Source of the DNA: Flavisolibacter nicotianae
GTDB taxonomy: Bacteria; Bacteroidota; Bacteroidia; Chitinophagales; Chitinophagaceae
Direction of reading: 5' to 3'
Length of the DNA stretch: 64,000 nt
NCBI RefSeq assembly: GCF_003628535.1
Contig: NZ_RBCI01000008.1
Span: forward strand, 186,001 to 250,000
In this document: positions 15,829 through 24,709 of the stretch, one piece after another
Layout: every line of letters begins with the position of its first letter
Numbering within the stretch: position 1 is the stretch's first letter
Made by a program: the position numbers and the translations under genes
Notes under the pieces: model-generated
What the model saw: only the letters and a program-made list of their open reading frames with translations
Told to the model about the DNA's origin: nothing
Database searches by the model: none

Positions 15829-17085
15829 ATGAAGAAAGGAAACCGGCTGACGATCTATATTATTGCTGCGATGGTGTTGGGTGTTTTTGTCGGATACCTG
15901 GTGCACACGTCAACCGGTTCGGATTTTCAAACAACGTTTTCCAACAATATCAAACTTCTGAGCACCATTTTTATTCGCCTGGTGCAGATGATCATTGCGC
16001 CGCTGGTGTTTACCACCCTTGTCGTGGGCATTGCCAAACTGGGCGACCTGAAAACAGTGGGACGGGTAGGCGGCAAGGCCATCCTCTGGTTTGTCTCCGC
16101 TTCACTTGCATCGCTGTTGATTGGTTTGGTGCTGGTGAATTTTTTTCAACCGGGTAAATACATTGACCTCTCCCAGAAAGACGTGGCCAGCCTGACCGAC
16201 CTAGCCGGCAAACAAAAAAGCTTTTCCCTTCAAAACTTCGTAGAGCATGTGATCCCGAAAAGTTTCATCGAAGCGATGGCCAACAATGAAATTTTGCAGT
16301 TGGTGATCTTCTCCATTTTTTTTGGTGTGGCCGCAGCGGCTATCGGCAATTATACCAAGCCCCTGATCAAAGCCCTCGAAGTGGCCTCGCATGTGATCCT
16401 GAAAATGGTCAACTACGTGATGAACTTTGCGCCGGTGGGTGTGTTTGGTGCCATCGCTGCCGTGGTGGCGGCGAAAGGCCTGGGCATTTTTAATTTTTAC
16501 CTGAAATATTTCCTTTTCTTCCTGATGGGTATTGCGGTGCTGTGGGTGCTTTTACTGACGGTTGGTGGACTGATCCTTGGGTCGCGGCTGAAGGAATTGC
16601 TGAAGCGCATTGGCAGCCCGCTGCTGATTGCGTTCAGTACCACGAGCAGTGAAGCCGTCTTTCCCAAGCTGACCGAAGAACTGGAGCGTTTTGGCTGCCG
16701 CGACCGGATCGTTGCCTTCGTGTTGCCGCTGGGCTATTCGTTCAACCTGGATGGCAGCATGATGTATATGACTTTTGCGTCGCTGGCCATTGCCCAGGCG
16801 TATGGCGTGCACCTGCCGCTTGGCACGCAACTTACCATGTTATTGGTGCTGATGCTGACAAGCAAGGGAATTGCCGGTGTGCCACGGGCTTCGCTGGTGG
16901 TGGTGCTGGCTACCTGTGCCATGTTTAACATTCCGCCAGAAGGAGTTGCGCTAATATTGCCAATCGACCATTTTTGCGATATGTTTCGCACGGCCACCAA
17001 TGTAGTCGGTAATGCGCTTGCCACCAGTGTGGTAAGCAAGTGGGAAGGAGAGTTGGAACATGCAGAGACTGAACTGGCTGCCTGA
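15829..17085 (+). CDS. Dicarboxylate/amino acid:cation symporter (DAACS family)
   Basis: A 418-residue glutamate/C4-dicarboxylate transporter homologue (GltP/DctA/GltPh fold). It shows IRLVQMIIAPLVFTTLVVGI in TM3, the serine-rich re-entrant loop STTSSEAVFPKL (near residue 265), and NLDGSMMYMTFASLAIAQ, corresponding to TM7 NxDGT with a Ser in place of Thr. A second hairpin and substrate-binding TM8 (ILPIDHFCDMFRTATNVVGN) follow. It is thought to import glutamate, aspartate or succinate with Na+ or H+. The ATG at 15829 (MKKGNRL) is chosen over upstream in-frame ATGs because the latter add a non-conserved segment. Confidence 0.92.
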   Translation: MKKGNRLTIYIIAAMVLGVFVGYLVHTSTGSDFQTTFSNNIKLLSTIFIRLVQMIIAPLVFTTLVVGIAKLGDLKTVGRVGGKAILWFVSASLASLLIGLVLVNFFQPGKYIDLSQKDVASLTDLAGKQKSFSLQNFVEHVIPKSFIEAMANNEILQLVIFSIFFGVAAAAIGNYTKPLIKALEVASHVILKMVNYVMNFAPVGVFGAIAAVVAAKGLGIFNFYLKYFLFFLMGIAVLWVLLLTVGGLILGSRLKELLKRIGSPLLIAFSTTSSEAVFPKLTEELERFGCRDRIVAFVLPLGYSFNLDGSMMYMTFASLAIAQAYGVHLPLGTQLTMLLVLMLTSKGIAGVPRASLVVVLATCAMFNIPPEGVALILPIDHFCDMFRTATNVVGNALATSVVSKWEGELEHAETELAA

Positions 17086-17124
17086 TCCGGCAAGTTTTGA
17101 AAAACAGAAAATCCATTTCAATCA

Positions 17125-17823
17125 ATGACATATTTGCTCGACATCGTGCTATTAAGCGGCGGAATTATTAACCGGCTAATCGAATGGATTTTGAGCAACG
17201 GCGGGTTGTTCGTTCTGCTTTTTGTGGTCTTTGCCGAAACCGGCTTGTTCGTGGGTTTTTTCCTGCCCGGCGATTCGCTGCTTTTTGCAGCCGGCATTTA
17301 CCTCCGCACCTTCCCGGAAGGTTTTTACCATTTGCACTACCTGGTTGTTGTGCTGCTGATCATCCTGGCTTCCACCCTTGGCAACATGGCGGGATTTTGG
17401 TTTGGACAGCGCACCGGGCCGCATTTTTTCAACCGGAAGGACAGCTTTTTTTTCAAGAAAAAACATCTGTACCGGGCCAAGGAATTTTACGACCAGTATG
17501 GAAAGTCCACCGTTTTCTTGGCGAAATTTCTGCCGGTGATCCGCACGTTTGCCCCCATCGTGGCCGGTATCGTTAGGATGAACGCCGCGGAGTTCATGGT
17601 CTACAACCTGCTGGGCAGTGCAGCCTGGGTGTTGTCGATGGTGCTGGGCGGCTATTTTTTGGAGCAGTGGGTGCACCGGCAGTTTGGCATCAGCCTCACC
17701 GATTATATTGAACTGATCGCGATCGGCATTATCCTGATTACCACCCTGCCTGTTTTGTACAAGCTGTTTTTTACCAAAAGTGCATCGAACTCCGACCAGA
17801 AAAAAAATCCACCCACTGTTTAA
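17125..17823 (+). CDS. DedA family membrane protein
   Basis: A 232-residue DedA/SNARE-associated family protein. Members flip undecaprenyl phosphate or phospholipids. The diagnostic parts are the E-x-G-LFVGFFLPGD (near residues 40-53) half-helix hairpin and FLAKFLPVIRTFAPIVAG (near residues 132-149), with the essential Arg and Pro. About five hydrophobic segments are seen. It lies 39 bases after the symporter and 3 bases before the MFS gene, suggesting an operon of three membrane proteins. Confidence 0.92.
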   Translation: MTYLLDIVLLSGGIINRLIEWILSNGGLFVLLFVVFAETGLFVGFFLPGDSLLFAAGIYLRTFPEGFYHLHYLVVVLLIILASTLGNMAGFWFGQRTGPHFFNRKDSFFFKKKHLYRAKEFYDQYGKSTVFLAKFLPVIRTFAPIVAGIVRMNAAEFMVYNLLGSAAWVLSMVLGGYFLEQWVHRQFGISLTDYIELIAIGIILITTLPVLYKLFFTKSASNSDQKKNPPTV

Positions 17824-17826
17824 TGT

Positions 17827-19071
17827 ATGAAGCCAACGATTGCGCCTTCCCGCCGCACACAAAGCGTCTTCAGCCTGGCCGTTCTTGTTGCGGCACTGGG
17901 TTATTTTGTTGATATCTACGACCTGTTACTGTTTAGCATTATCCGTGTTCCCAGCCTGACTTCACTGGGTTTGACCAAAGAGCAGATCACTATCGACGGC
18001 GAAAGCATCATAAGCTGGCAGATGGCGGGGCTGCTGATTGGCGGAATTATCTGGGGTGTCATGGGTGACAAGCGGGGCCGCCTGAGTGTCTTGTTTGGCT
18101 CCATCATCCTGTACTCACTGGCCAATATCGGGAATGGGTTTGTGCATACCGTTGAGCAATACAAACTCGTTCGGTTTATCGCCGGCCTGGGTTTGGCGGG
18201 AGAACTGGGTGCCGGCATTACACTGGTATCGGAGCTGACTCCAAAAGAAAAGCGCGGCGTGGCAACTTCTCTTGTTGCCGGCATCGGGCTGACCGGCGCC
18301 ATCGTGGCCTTTGTCATGAAACAGAACTTTGACTGGCGCACCTGCTATTTCATTGGCGGCGGCCTGGGCTTGCTCCTGCTGCTGCTGCGTATTTCCGTTT
18401 TTGAATCGGGTATGTTTCACGAGGTCAAAAAGCTGGAAGTGGAGCGGGGAAACCTGCTTATGTTTTTCACCAACGGCAACCGTTTCAGGCGATACCTGAT
18501 GGGCATACTCATTGGCCTGCCCACCTGGTACGTGATCGGCGTGATGGTGACCTTCTCCGGTGAGTTTGCCGAGAAAATGGGCATTACAGAAAAAGTCGAC
18601 CCGGGAAAGGCCATCATGTATGCCTATGCCGGGATTTCGGCAGGCGATATCCTGGTCGGGTTGATCAGCCAGTGGTTCCGGAGCCGCAAAAAAGCCTTGT
18701 TTTTGTTCTATGGCCTTACCATCATTTTTATGGTCCTGTTCTTTACCACGCAGTGGAACGGCACGGCCAGCCGAATGTACTGGATCTGCGCAGGCCTTGG
18801 ATTCAGCACGGGCTTTTGGGCCATTTTTGTGACCATGGCGGCCGAGCAGTTTGGCACCAACCTGCGGGCAACGGCCGCCACCACCATTCCCAACATGGTG
18901 CGGGGCATGTTGACCGTTTTTATTCTCCCGCTGTTCAAAGTACTGCGTACTGCCACCGATTATTACACCGGCGGCTGGATGACGGCTGTTGTGATCATGG
19001 TCATTACGATCATTGCGGCGCTGCTGTCCAAAGAGAGTTTTCACAAGGACCTGAATTTTGTGGAAACCTAA
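17827..19071 (+). CDS. Major facilitator superfamily transporter
   Basis: A 414-residue MFS permease with about 12 helices. The A-motif GVMGDKRGRL lies between TM2 and TM3 (near residues 77-86), and R-x-x-x-G-x-G-x-A-G-E-L in TM4 (IAGLGLAGELGAG) is typical of sugar or organic-acid carriers such as the metabolite:H+ symporters. The second half repeats the pattern (FRSRKKALF). Only 3 bases separate it from the DedA gene. Substrate unknown. Confidence 0.9.
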   Translation: MKPTIAPSRRTQSVFSLAVLVAALGYFVDIYDLLLFSIIRVPSLTSLGLTKEQITIDGESIISWQMAGLLIGGIIWGVMGDKRGRLSVLFGSIILYSLANIGNGFVHTVEQYKLVRFIAGLGLAGELGAGITLVSELTPKEKRGVATSLVAGIGLTGAIVAFVMKQNFDWRTCYFIGGGLGLLLLLLRISVFESGMFHEVKKLEVERGNLLMFFTNGNRFRRYLMGILIGLPTWYVIGVMVTFSGEFAEKMGITEKVDPGKAIMYAYAGISAGDILVGLISQWFRSRKKALFLFYGLTIIFMVLFFTTQWNGTASRMYWICAGLGFSTGFWAIFVTMAAEQFGTNLRATAATTIPNMVRGMLTVFILPLFKVLRTATDYYTGGWMTAVVIMVITIIAALLSKESFHKDLNFVET

Positions 19072-19229
19072 TTCCACTGCAATCTCCCTGAAGTTTCGTT
19101 TTACGGCATTCCCCGTTCCGTGCTTTTCTTTGCACGGGATTGGCGGACCGGCAGGCAGGTTTCTATCGTGAAAAAGCCGGCCAAAACGTAGGTATACCGC
19201 TTCCCTATAAAAACGAGCAGAGACGACGA

Positions 19230-20291
19230 ATGAGCACTGAAATAACCGATACAGCCATGGCCCCACTTCAGCAGGAAAAGCGAATTAAGTTTTTGGTTAT
19301 CCGCTTTTCTTCCATTGGCGATATTGTGCTGACCACGCCTGTTGTGCGTTGCTTGAAAAAGCAGGTGCCGGGCGCCGAGATCCATTACCTGATCAAACCG
19401 CAATTCCGGATGGTGATGGAGCCCAACCCGTACATCGACAAGCTTCATTTGCTCCAGGCCGACTGGGACGCCATGATAGAGGAACTGAAGGCGGAACGCT
19501 TCGATTACATCATCGACCTGCATCATAACCTCCGCACCCTACGGGTAAAAAATGCCCTGAAGGTGCCGTCCTATTCGTTCAACAAGCTCAATATCGAGAA
19601 ACTCATTTTCGTCAAGCTGAAGTGGAACGTGATGCCGAAGGTGCACATCATCGACCGTTACATGGAAACCGTGGCGCCGTTTGGCGTGTACAACGACGGG
19701 GAAGGCATGGATTATTTCATCCCGGAAAAAGACAGGGTTCCGCTGAGCGATATCCCGCACTCGCATCATGCCGGGTTTATTTCCATTGTTATTGGCGCTT
19801 CCTTTTACACCAAGAAACTGCCGGTGGACAAATTGCAGGAGCTGTGCAAAAAAATCAATCACCCGATCATTCTTTTGGGTGCCAAAGAAGAGCGGGAAGA
19901 GGGCGACGCCATCGCTTCGGTTGATCCGGTAAAAGTGTACAACGCCTGCGGGAAGTTTTCCCTGCACGAAAGCGCCGACCTGGTGCGCCAGTCCAAGGTG
20001 GTGATTGCGCATGATACAGGGCTTATGCACATTGCCGCTGCCTTGCGAAAGCCGGTCATCGCCGTCTGGGGCAGCACGACGCCTTCGTTTGGCATGGTGC
20101 CCTATTATGGAAAAAATTACCTCCAGCGAAACCCCGCACCGTACGACGACGTGCAGGTGCTTAAACTTTGGTGCCGTCCCTGCACCAAGATCGGCCGGCA
20201 CAAATGCCCGCAGGGGCATTTCAAATGCATGAAGCAGATTTCGATCGATGCTATCGTGGCAAACGTAGAAAAGAGGCTGCGGCAATCGTAA
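19230..20291 (+). CDS. Glycosyltransferase family 9 (heptosyltransferase-like)
   Basis: A 353-residue GT-B glycosyltransferase of family 9, which transfers heptose or related sugars onto lipid A-core or other envelope glycans. It shows the N-terminal IRFSSIGDIVLTTPVVR (near residues 23-39), a SKVVIAHDTGLMHIAAAL nucleotide-sugar site (near residues 255-272), and W-GSTTPS afterward. A Cys-rich segment CRPCTKIGRHKCPQGHFKCM near the C-terminus fits the family. ATG 19230 is chosen because the upstream extension is not family-like. It is isolated from other LPS genes. Confidence 0.9.
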   Translation: MSTEITDTAMAPLQQEKRIKFLVIRFSSIGDIVLTTPVVRCLKKQVPGAEIHYLIKPQFRMVMEPNPYIDKLHLLQADWDAMIEELKAERFDYIIDLHHNLRTLRVKNALKVPSYSFNKLNIEKLIFVKLKWNVMPKVHIIDRYMETVAPFGVYNDGEGMDYFIPEKDRVPLSDIPHSHHAGFISIVIGASFYTKKLPVDKLQELCKKINHPIILLGAKEEREEGDAIASVDPVKVYNACGKFSLHESADLVRQSKVVIAHDTGLMHIAAALRKPVIAVWGSTTPSFGMVPYYGKNYLQRNPAPYDDVQVLKLWCRPCTKIGRHKCPQGHFKCMKQISIDAIVANVEKRLRQS

Positions 20292-20301
20292 AGGAATTTT
20301 T

Positions 20302-20309
20302 TATATTTG
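20302..20309 (+). promoter_or_regulatory. -7 promoter element of the PAS gene
   Basis: TATATTTG fits TAnnTTTG and lies 40 bases upstream of the PAS gene start. No clear TTG box was found. Confidence 0.35.
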
Positions 20310-20349
20310 GTAACGACTGCCCCTTTCCTGCCAACCCAATTATTGGAAT

Positions 20350-20742
20350 ATGGCCTACGCTATAGAACTGATCCTGAACCGCCAGATTGCCGACTGCCTT
20401 GCCATCCCTGTTTTTATTACAGATACGGAAGGCAACCTTCTTTTCTATAACGAACCCGCTGAAGAAATTTTGGGTAAGCGATACGAGGATACCGGCGAGA
20501 TGGCGGTAGACGAATGGTCGACCGTATTTAAAAACAAGGATGAAAATGGTGAGGTCCTGCCGCCTGCCGAACTGCCGCTGGTGAAGACCTTGACAAATCA
20601 GCAGCCCTATCACAAAACATTTTGGATTGAAAGCCTGCAGGGGCGGGCCGAACGTATTTCGGTGACCTCGTATCCCATTATCGGCCGTTCGGGGAAGTTT
20701 TTAGGAGCCGTGGCTATTTTCTGGCGTCCAACCGAAGAATGA
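20350..20742 (+). CDS. Single-domain PAS protein
   Basis: A 130-residue protein consisting of one PAS domain (about residues 8-128). It begins LNRQIADCLAIPVFITDTEGNLLFYNEPAEEILG and ends with the SVTSYPIIGRSGKFLGAVAIFW beta sheet. No output domain is attached, so it must signal through a partner. Its stop overlaps the start of the following metallo-beta-lactamase gene by four bases (ATGA), pointing to coupled translation and a shared task. Cofactor or ligand is unknown. Confidence 0.85.
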   Translation: MAYAIELILNRQIADCLAIPVFITDTEGNLLFYNEPAEEILGKRYEDTGEMAVDEWSTVFKNKDENGEVLPPAELPLVKTLTNQQPYHKTFWIESLQGRAERISVTSYPIIGRSGKFLGAVAIFWRPTEE

Positions 20743-21572
20743 ACATTACCATACATGGTGTTCGTGGCTCCATACCCACGACGACCCTGGAAACAAAAAA
20801 GTATGGTGGCAATACCTCTTGCGTAGAAGTGGAAGCCGACGGGTGGCGCCTGGTACTGGATGCCGGAAGCGGCATGCAACACATTCATGCCGGCAATGGC
20901 TTTCGCAACAACCGGGTCGATATCCTGCTGACCCACCTGCACATCGATCATATCCAGGGCCTGGGTTTCTTCAAACCGCTTTTCAACCCCGAATCGGAAA
21001 TCCATATCTGGGGACCTGCCAGCAAAACACAAAGTCTTCGTGCCCGGCTGGGCCGTTATTTTTCACCACCGCTTTTTCCCGTTTACTTTCGTAATCTGAC
21101 CTGCAAACTGGTCCTTCACGAAGTGGACGACAGCTCGTTTGCCATTGGTCCGTTTCATATCGAATCCTGCCATATTATGCATCCCGGTCCCACGCTGGGT
21201 TTCCGGGTTCGGCACCAGCGGGGAACGCTGGCCTACCTGCCGGACCATGAGCCAGCGCTGGGACGCGACGGCCTGTTGCATGATGTAAAATGGTTGTCGG
21301 GAAGCGACCTGGCAAAGGAGGCCGACCTGTTGTTGCACGATGCCCAGTACACGCCGGAAGAGTACAAGGATCGCGTCGGATGGGGGCATAGCTCGCTTAC
21401 GGACGCTTTGGAATATGCCGCTTTAACAGGAGTAAAAAAACTGCTGCTAACCCACCACGATCCCCTTCGATCGGACGAAGAACTGGAAAAAGCATTCAGG
21501 CACCTCCAGGAAACAACGTCGTATCAATTTCCCTATGCGCTAGCTTACGAAGGGCTGGCCATTCAATTGTGA
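20739..21572 (+). CDS. MBL-fold metallo-hydrolase
   Basis: A 277-residue metallo-beta-lactamase-fold enzyme. The metal motif THLHIDH (residues 65-71) supplies three ligands. Further ligands are expected at H-IMHPGPT (near residue 150), D in LPDHEP (near residue 169), and H of LTHHDP (near residue 233). MNITIHGVRGS at the start and GGNTSCVEV are typical of the RNase Z-like/phosphodiesterase-like branch. It is translationally coupled to a PAS protein, so it may be the output of a sensory pair. Substrate unknown, perhaps a phosphodiester. Confidence 0.9.
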   Translation: MNITIHGVRGSIPTTTLETKKYGGNTSCVEVEADGWRLVLDAGSGMQHIHAGNGFRNNRVDILLTHLHIDHIQGLGFFKPLFNPESEIHIWGPASKTQSLRARLGRYFSPPLFPVYFRNLTCKLVLHEVDDSSFAIGPFHIESCHIMHPGPTLGFRVRHQRGTLAYLPDHEPALGRDGLLHDVKWLSGSDLAKEADLLLHDAQYTPEEYKDRVGWGHSSLTDALEYAALTGVKKLLLTHHDPLRSDEELEKAFRHLQETTSYQFPYALAYEGLAIQL

Positions 21573-21599
21573 TTTGCTCCCTGCGGCGAAGTAAAAATA

Positions 21600-21627
21600 C
21601 TCATTCCGCCCGGCGGGCAAAATGAGC
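21600..21627. terminator. Possible terminator hairpin after the MBL gene
   Basis: CTCATT and AATGAG enclose an inner GCCC/GGGC stem around 21600-21627, 30 bases past the MBL stop and before the convergent Hsp20 gene. No long T run follows, so the call is tentative. Confidence 0.4.
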
Positions 21628-21677
21628 ATTAGCAACCTTGCACGATTATGGCCGGCCAGGCTTTACTTTTTTCAATG

Positions 21678-22118
21678 TTACTGGATCTGAATCATTCTTG
21701 GCGGCTTTTGCTTTGCTTCTTCCCGCTTGGGGATCCGCAGTTGCAAAAGGCCGTTTTCGTATTTGGCATTGATCTGGTCCACATCCACTACGTTTTTCGG
21801 CAGGGTAAACGTGCGTTGGAAAGATTGGTAGCTGAATTCACGCCGCGTGTACCGTTCATCTTCTCTTTCCTGGTTTTGCCAGTCGCTGCGAATGGTGAGG
21901 TTGTTGCCATCCAGCTCCACGCTAAAGTTTTCCTTTTGCATACCCGGTGCAGCCATTTCAACTTCAAAGCTGTCGGCTGTTTCTTTGATGTTGACAGCGG
22001 GAATGGTAGTGTTGGTGGATGAATTGTTGTCTAACCCCCAGTTGAGCAGATCTTTGGTAAAAAAATCGTCGAAGAGGTTAGTCATTGCCGGAAATTGGTT
22101 CCATCTGAATTGTGACAT
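21678..22118 (-). CDS. Hsp20/alpha-crystallin small heat shock protein
   Basis: A 146-residue small heat shock chaperone that holds unfolding proteins. The alpha-crystallin domain covers about residues 40-135: PAVNIKETADSFEVEMAAPGM begins it, VELDGNNLTIR lies in the middle, and ENGLLQLRIPK is the conserved A-x-x-x-n-GvL element. The C-terminal I-x-I anchor appears as MIQIQ. Start ATG 22118 (MSQFRW) has a GGAGG tract 7 bases upstream, an unusual clear Shine-Dalgarno site here; ATG 22130 is an alternative. Confidence 0.93.
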   Translation of the reverse strand: MSQFRWNQFPAMTNLFDDFFTKDLLNWGLDNNSSTNTTIPAVNIKETADSFEVEMAAPGMQKENFSVELDGNNLTIRSDWQNQEREDERYTRREFSYQSFQRTFTLPKNVVDVDQINAKYENGLLQLRIPKREEAKQKPPRMIQIQ

Positions 22119-22189
22119 AGTGACCTCCATTTTAGCGTTAGGAATATGGGTTAACAGCTCCTCTTTTTCAACTCTGGTACCAAATAAAA

Positions 22190-22212
22190 AATGCTGAAAA
22201 ATTTTCAGCATT
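22190..22212 (-). terminator. Terminator of the acidic protein gene
   Basis: An 11-bp near-perfect A/T-rich hairpin (22190-22200 with 22202-22212, centre unpaired) is followed on the minus strand by TTTTTTATTT. It ends the transcript of the gene at 22275 and lies in the Hsp20 upstream region. Confidence 0.75.
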
Positions 22213-22274
22213 CTTGAATCATTGACACAACGGGCCTGCAAAAATTTCAATCCCTCCCACTATCTACTATCTGC

Positions 22275-22853
22275 CTATGCCCCGGTCCTGTTCTCGTTCG
22301 GCTGGTCCCTGTCCGTGTCTTCCACGCTGTAGTCCCTGTTTTCTTCATCGTCCATAGCATCAGACTGCGGGCCTTCCTGCTCGGTGTCGGTATCGAGGTC
22401 GGAGGCCGACAGGCGTTGTCCTTCGCCAAAGCTTTCTTCATTCAGGGGCTCACCCTGGAAGTCCACATTGTCCATGCGGGCCTGCCGCAGGTTGTCTTCG
22501 TCGCGGGTTGGCATATAGGTCGTGTCGCGGAGGGCCTGTAATTCATCAGGTCGCACGTCGGCGTCGTTGCCGGAACTGAATCCGCGGCTGTCGTCGCGTT
22601 CAAAAATACTGTCGCCTTCTTCGTCCGAGGAGGACGCGGTGGTATCGGCCATTTCCCCGATTGAAGGTGCGTTGACAAATTCCTGTCCCGGTATATCTTT
22701 TACATCCGGCAGGTTGATGGTGGTTTCTTCCGGTTGCAGTTTTTTGCTGTCCTCCGGGCTGTCGGGAAGGTCGCCGGGAATGGACGACCGCCCTTCAAGT
22801 TTGTTCATATTCATGTCCCTTTCGTTTGCGGGATTTGTTCTTTCCGTTGCCAT
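22275..22853 (-). CDS. Acidic, probably disordered hypothetical protein
   Basis: A 192-residue protein rich in Asp, Glu, Ser, Asn and Pro and almost without hydrophobic runs, so it is likely intrinsically disordered. No domain is recognised. It has no signal peptide. Residues 25-60 contain PDSPEDSKKLQPEE and LPDVKDIPGQEF, and the C-terminal half is strongly acidic, ending in a run of D/E/R/N. A short heptamer-periodic tract (CACTATC TACTATC on the plus strand) follows its stop, near 22255. It lies beside Hsp20 and could be stress related, but this is a guess from position. Confidence 0.7.
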   Translation of the reverse strand: MATERTNPANERDMNMNKLEGRSSIPGDLPDSPEDSKKLQPEETTINLPDVKDIPGQEFVNAPSIGEMADTTASSSDEEGDSIFERDDSRGFSSGNDADVRPDELQALRDTTYMPTRDEDNLRQARMDNVDFQGEPLNEESFGEGQRLSASDLDTDTEQEGPQSDAMDDEENRDYSVEDTDRDQPNENRTGA

Positions 22854-22972
22854 AAAAAAGTCTTTCCCTGCATGCTTAAAATTTTATGCCCGGTCTGGCA
22901 ACCGCACCGGAGCGGGTCCCTGGCACCGATTGCTTCGGCATCAAATTGGAGGCGAGGTTAAAAACAGCCTTT

Positions 22973-23200
22973 ATGAGCAAATACAGTTTCAAAACGAACA
23001 TCAATTGCATTGGCTGCGCCTCCCAGATCAAGCCACACCTGGACAAACTGGAGCAGGAAGGACAGATCAAACACTGGCAGGTTCATCTCACCGACCCCGA
23101 TCATACGCTGGAAATTGAAACGAGCAAGCTGGCGCTGGAGCAAGTGCAACTCTATGTGGAAAATGCCGGTTTTAAGGCCGTTCCTAAGGAGCAGGCCTAA
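22973..23200 (+). CDS. HMA-type metal-binding or chaperone-like small protein
   Basis: A 75-residue protein with the ferredoxin-like heavy-metal-associated fold. The metal site is NCIGC (C12 and C15) in the loop after strand 1, which keeps C-x-x-C but has Asn instead of the usual Met before the first Cys. It should bind Cu(I) or a similar soft metal. Start ATG 22973 puts the metal loop at the usual distance; upstream codons look unrelated. No P-type ATPase is nearby. Confidence 0.82.
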   Translation: MSKYSFKTNINCIGCASQIKPHLDKLEQEGQIKHWQVHLTDPDHTLEIETSKLALEQVQLYVENAGFKAVPKEQA

Positions 23201-23205
23201 GACTT

Positions 23206-24024
23206 TTATGCCTGGTTATAGGTTGAATGGAACAATCCCATTAGTTTTCGGGTGACAGGATTTCGTGCAAATATTTTGTCGTCGATTTGGGCAACCGGAA
23301 GAATTTGCTTGGTGGTGCTGGTGATGAAAGCCTCCTTTGCCGTTTGAATTTCTGCCAGGCCTACCGGTCTTTCTTCCACCTGGAAATATTCTTTGGCCAG
23401 GTCCAGCACTTTTTTCCGGGTGACGCCGGATAAGATGTTTTCCGACGGTGTAACAACGCGGTCATCGGCTGTGACCAGGAAAAAATTGCTGCGGGGGCAT
23501 TCGCTGATGAAACCGTTGTGGTGATAGAGGATATCGTCTGCTCCCTGGACAGCCCGTTGGGGCTGCAACCAAATGGCCATGAGGTAGTCGATCGACTTGA
23601 TATGCGGCAATTGCCGTTGATAAGAGTAGGTGAGGAGCCGGATGCCTTTGTCCAACTGGCTGGCCGGGGGTGGCGTAAAACTGTGCTGGGAGACCAGGAA
23701 ATTTGGCTGGCCAATGTTGAAGCCGTCTTCAGAATATCCCCCCGAAAGGCTAAGCCGAATGCCCGTACCTGGCAGATCGTTTTTCTGCACCAGGTCAAGA
23801 ACGATGTCGTTCAATTCTTTTTTTGGGGTAGGCAAGGGGAGATGCAGTCCTTCTGCCGACCGGTTGAACCGGTCGAGGTGGTCATCCAGGAACAGCGGCT
23901 TAGACCCCGCCAGACGGAAGAAATCAAAAACGCCATACCCTCGTTGAAACGAAAGGTCACGGAAATGCAGCATCGCTTTCTCTTCTGCCACGAACGAGTC
24001 GTTCAGGAAAACCCATTTTGCCAT
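23206..24024 (-). CDS. Class IV (branched-chain/D-amino-acid type) aminotransferase
   Basis: A 272-residue PLP enzyme of fold type IV, the group of branched-chain and D-alanine aminotransferases and aminodeoxychorismate lyase. It shows FRDLSFQRGYGVFDFFR near the start, the catalytic Lys in HIKSIDYL (near residue 143), and E-C-P-R-S-N-F-F for phosphate binding, with SGVTRKKVLDLA after it. The member type cannot be fixed from sequence alone. It faces the HMA gene with 5 bases between stops. A -7 box ends 7 bases before ATG 24024. Confidence 0.9.
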   Translation of the reverse strand: MAKWVFLNDSFVAEEKAMLHFRDLSFQRGYGVFDFFRLAGSKPLFLDDHLDRFNRSAEGLHLPLPTPKKELNDIVLDLVQKNDLPGTGIRLSLSGGYSEDGFNIGQPNFLVSQHSFTPPPASQLDKGIRLLTYSYQRQLPHIKSIDYLMAIWLQPQRAVQGADDILYHHNGFISECPRSNFFLVTADDRVVTPSENILSGVTRKKVLDLAKEYFQVEERPVGLAEIQTAKEAFITSTTKQILPVAQIDDKIFARNPVTRKLMGLFHSTYNQA

Positions 24025-24031
24025 AGAAAGG

Positions 24032-24039
24032 CAAAAGTA
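24032..24039 (-). promoter_or_regulatory. -7 promoter element of the aminotransferase gene
   Basis: The minus strand reads TACTTTTG, an exact TAnnTTTG, only 7 bases before the start codon. The mRNA would be almost leaderless. Confidence 0.5.
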
Positions 24040-24183
24040 AAAAGGCGAAATTCAAAAGGGCTATCAAAACATTTGAACCTTATTTTTAGGTTTCACTTTC
24101 GGATTTTGCCTTTGTTATTGCCAACAAACTTCTAAAATCTGAAAAAAAAGTCAAACCGCTTTCCCATTCTCAAATCTTTCCCC

Positions 24184-24191
24184 TACCTTCG
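24184..24191 (+). promoter_or_regulatory. -7 promoter element of rpsL
   Basis: TACCTTCG, one mismatch from TAnnTTTG, lies 24 bases before rpsL ATG. A TTTC about 20 bases upstream may be the weak distal box. Confidence 0.5.
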
Positions 24192-24215
24192 CCGTCCCAA
24201 AATTTAAGGTTCGTA

Positions 24216-24623
24216 ATGCCTACTATACAACAATTAGTACGTAAAGGAAGAGAGATCATTCGTGCAAAAAGCAAGTCAAGAGCGCTGGACGCTTGTCCGC
24301 AGCGCCGCGGTGTTTGTACCCGTGTGTACACAACCACGCCAAAGAAGCCGAACTCAGCTCTCCGCAAAGTTGCCAAAGTTCGTTTGACCAATAAAGTGGA
24401 GGTCATTGCCTACATCCCTGGTGAAGGCCACAACCTGCAGGAGCACTCGATCGTCCTGATCCGCGGTGGTCGTGTAAAGGATCTGCCGGGTGTACGTTAC
24501 CATATCGTACGCGGTTCTCTGGATACGGCCGGTGTAAAAGACCGCAAGAAGAGCCGTTCCAAGTACGGTACCAAGAAGGAAAAAGCCGGTGCAAAAGGTG
24601 CGCCTGCAAAAGGAAAGAAATAG
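24216..24623 (+). CDS. rpsL: 30S ribosomal protein uS12
   Basis: A 135-residue ribosomal protein of the decoding centre, where it controls tRNA selection and is the target of streptomycin resistance mutations. [13 protein letters not shown], the [19 protein letters not shown] loop (about residues 39-57, with the wild-type Lys) and [24 protein letters not shown] are all present. The C-terminal Lys/Ala-rich tail is longer than in E. coli. First gene of a short rpsL-rpsG transcript. Confidence 0.98.
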   Translation: MPTIQQLVRKGREIIRAKSKSRALDACPQRRGVCTRVYTTTPKKPNSALRKVAKVRLTNKVEVIAYIPGEGHNLQEHSIVLIRGGRVKDLPGVRYHIVRGSLDTAGVKDRKKSRSKYGTKKEKAGAKGAPAKGKK

Positions 24624-24709
24624 TTTTTCGTAATACCGGCCGCAATACAGAGTAAAGTTTTAATACTTGAAGACATTCTGCCGTTGCGGTGACTTAAAAA
24701 TTAAACTAC

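Noticed and set aside
18115-19266. Minus-strand open frame of 383 codons
   Set aside because: Antisense to the MFS transporter, no motif, and charged/glutamine-rich composition typical of reading membrane-protein codons backwards.
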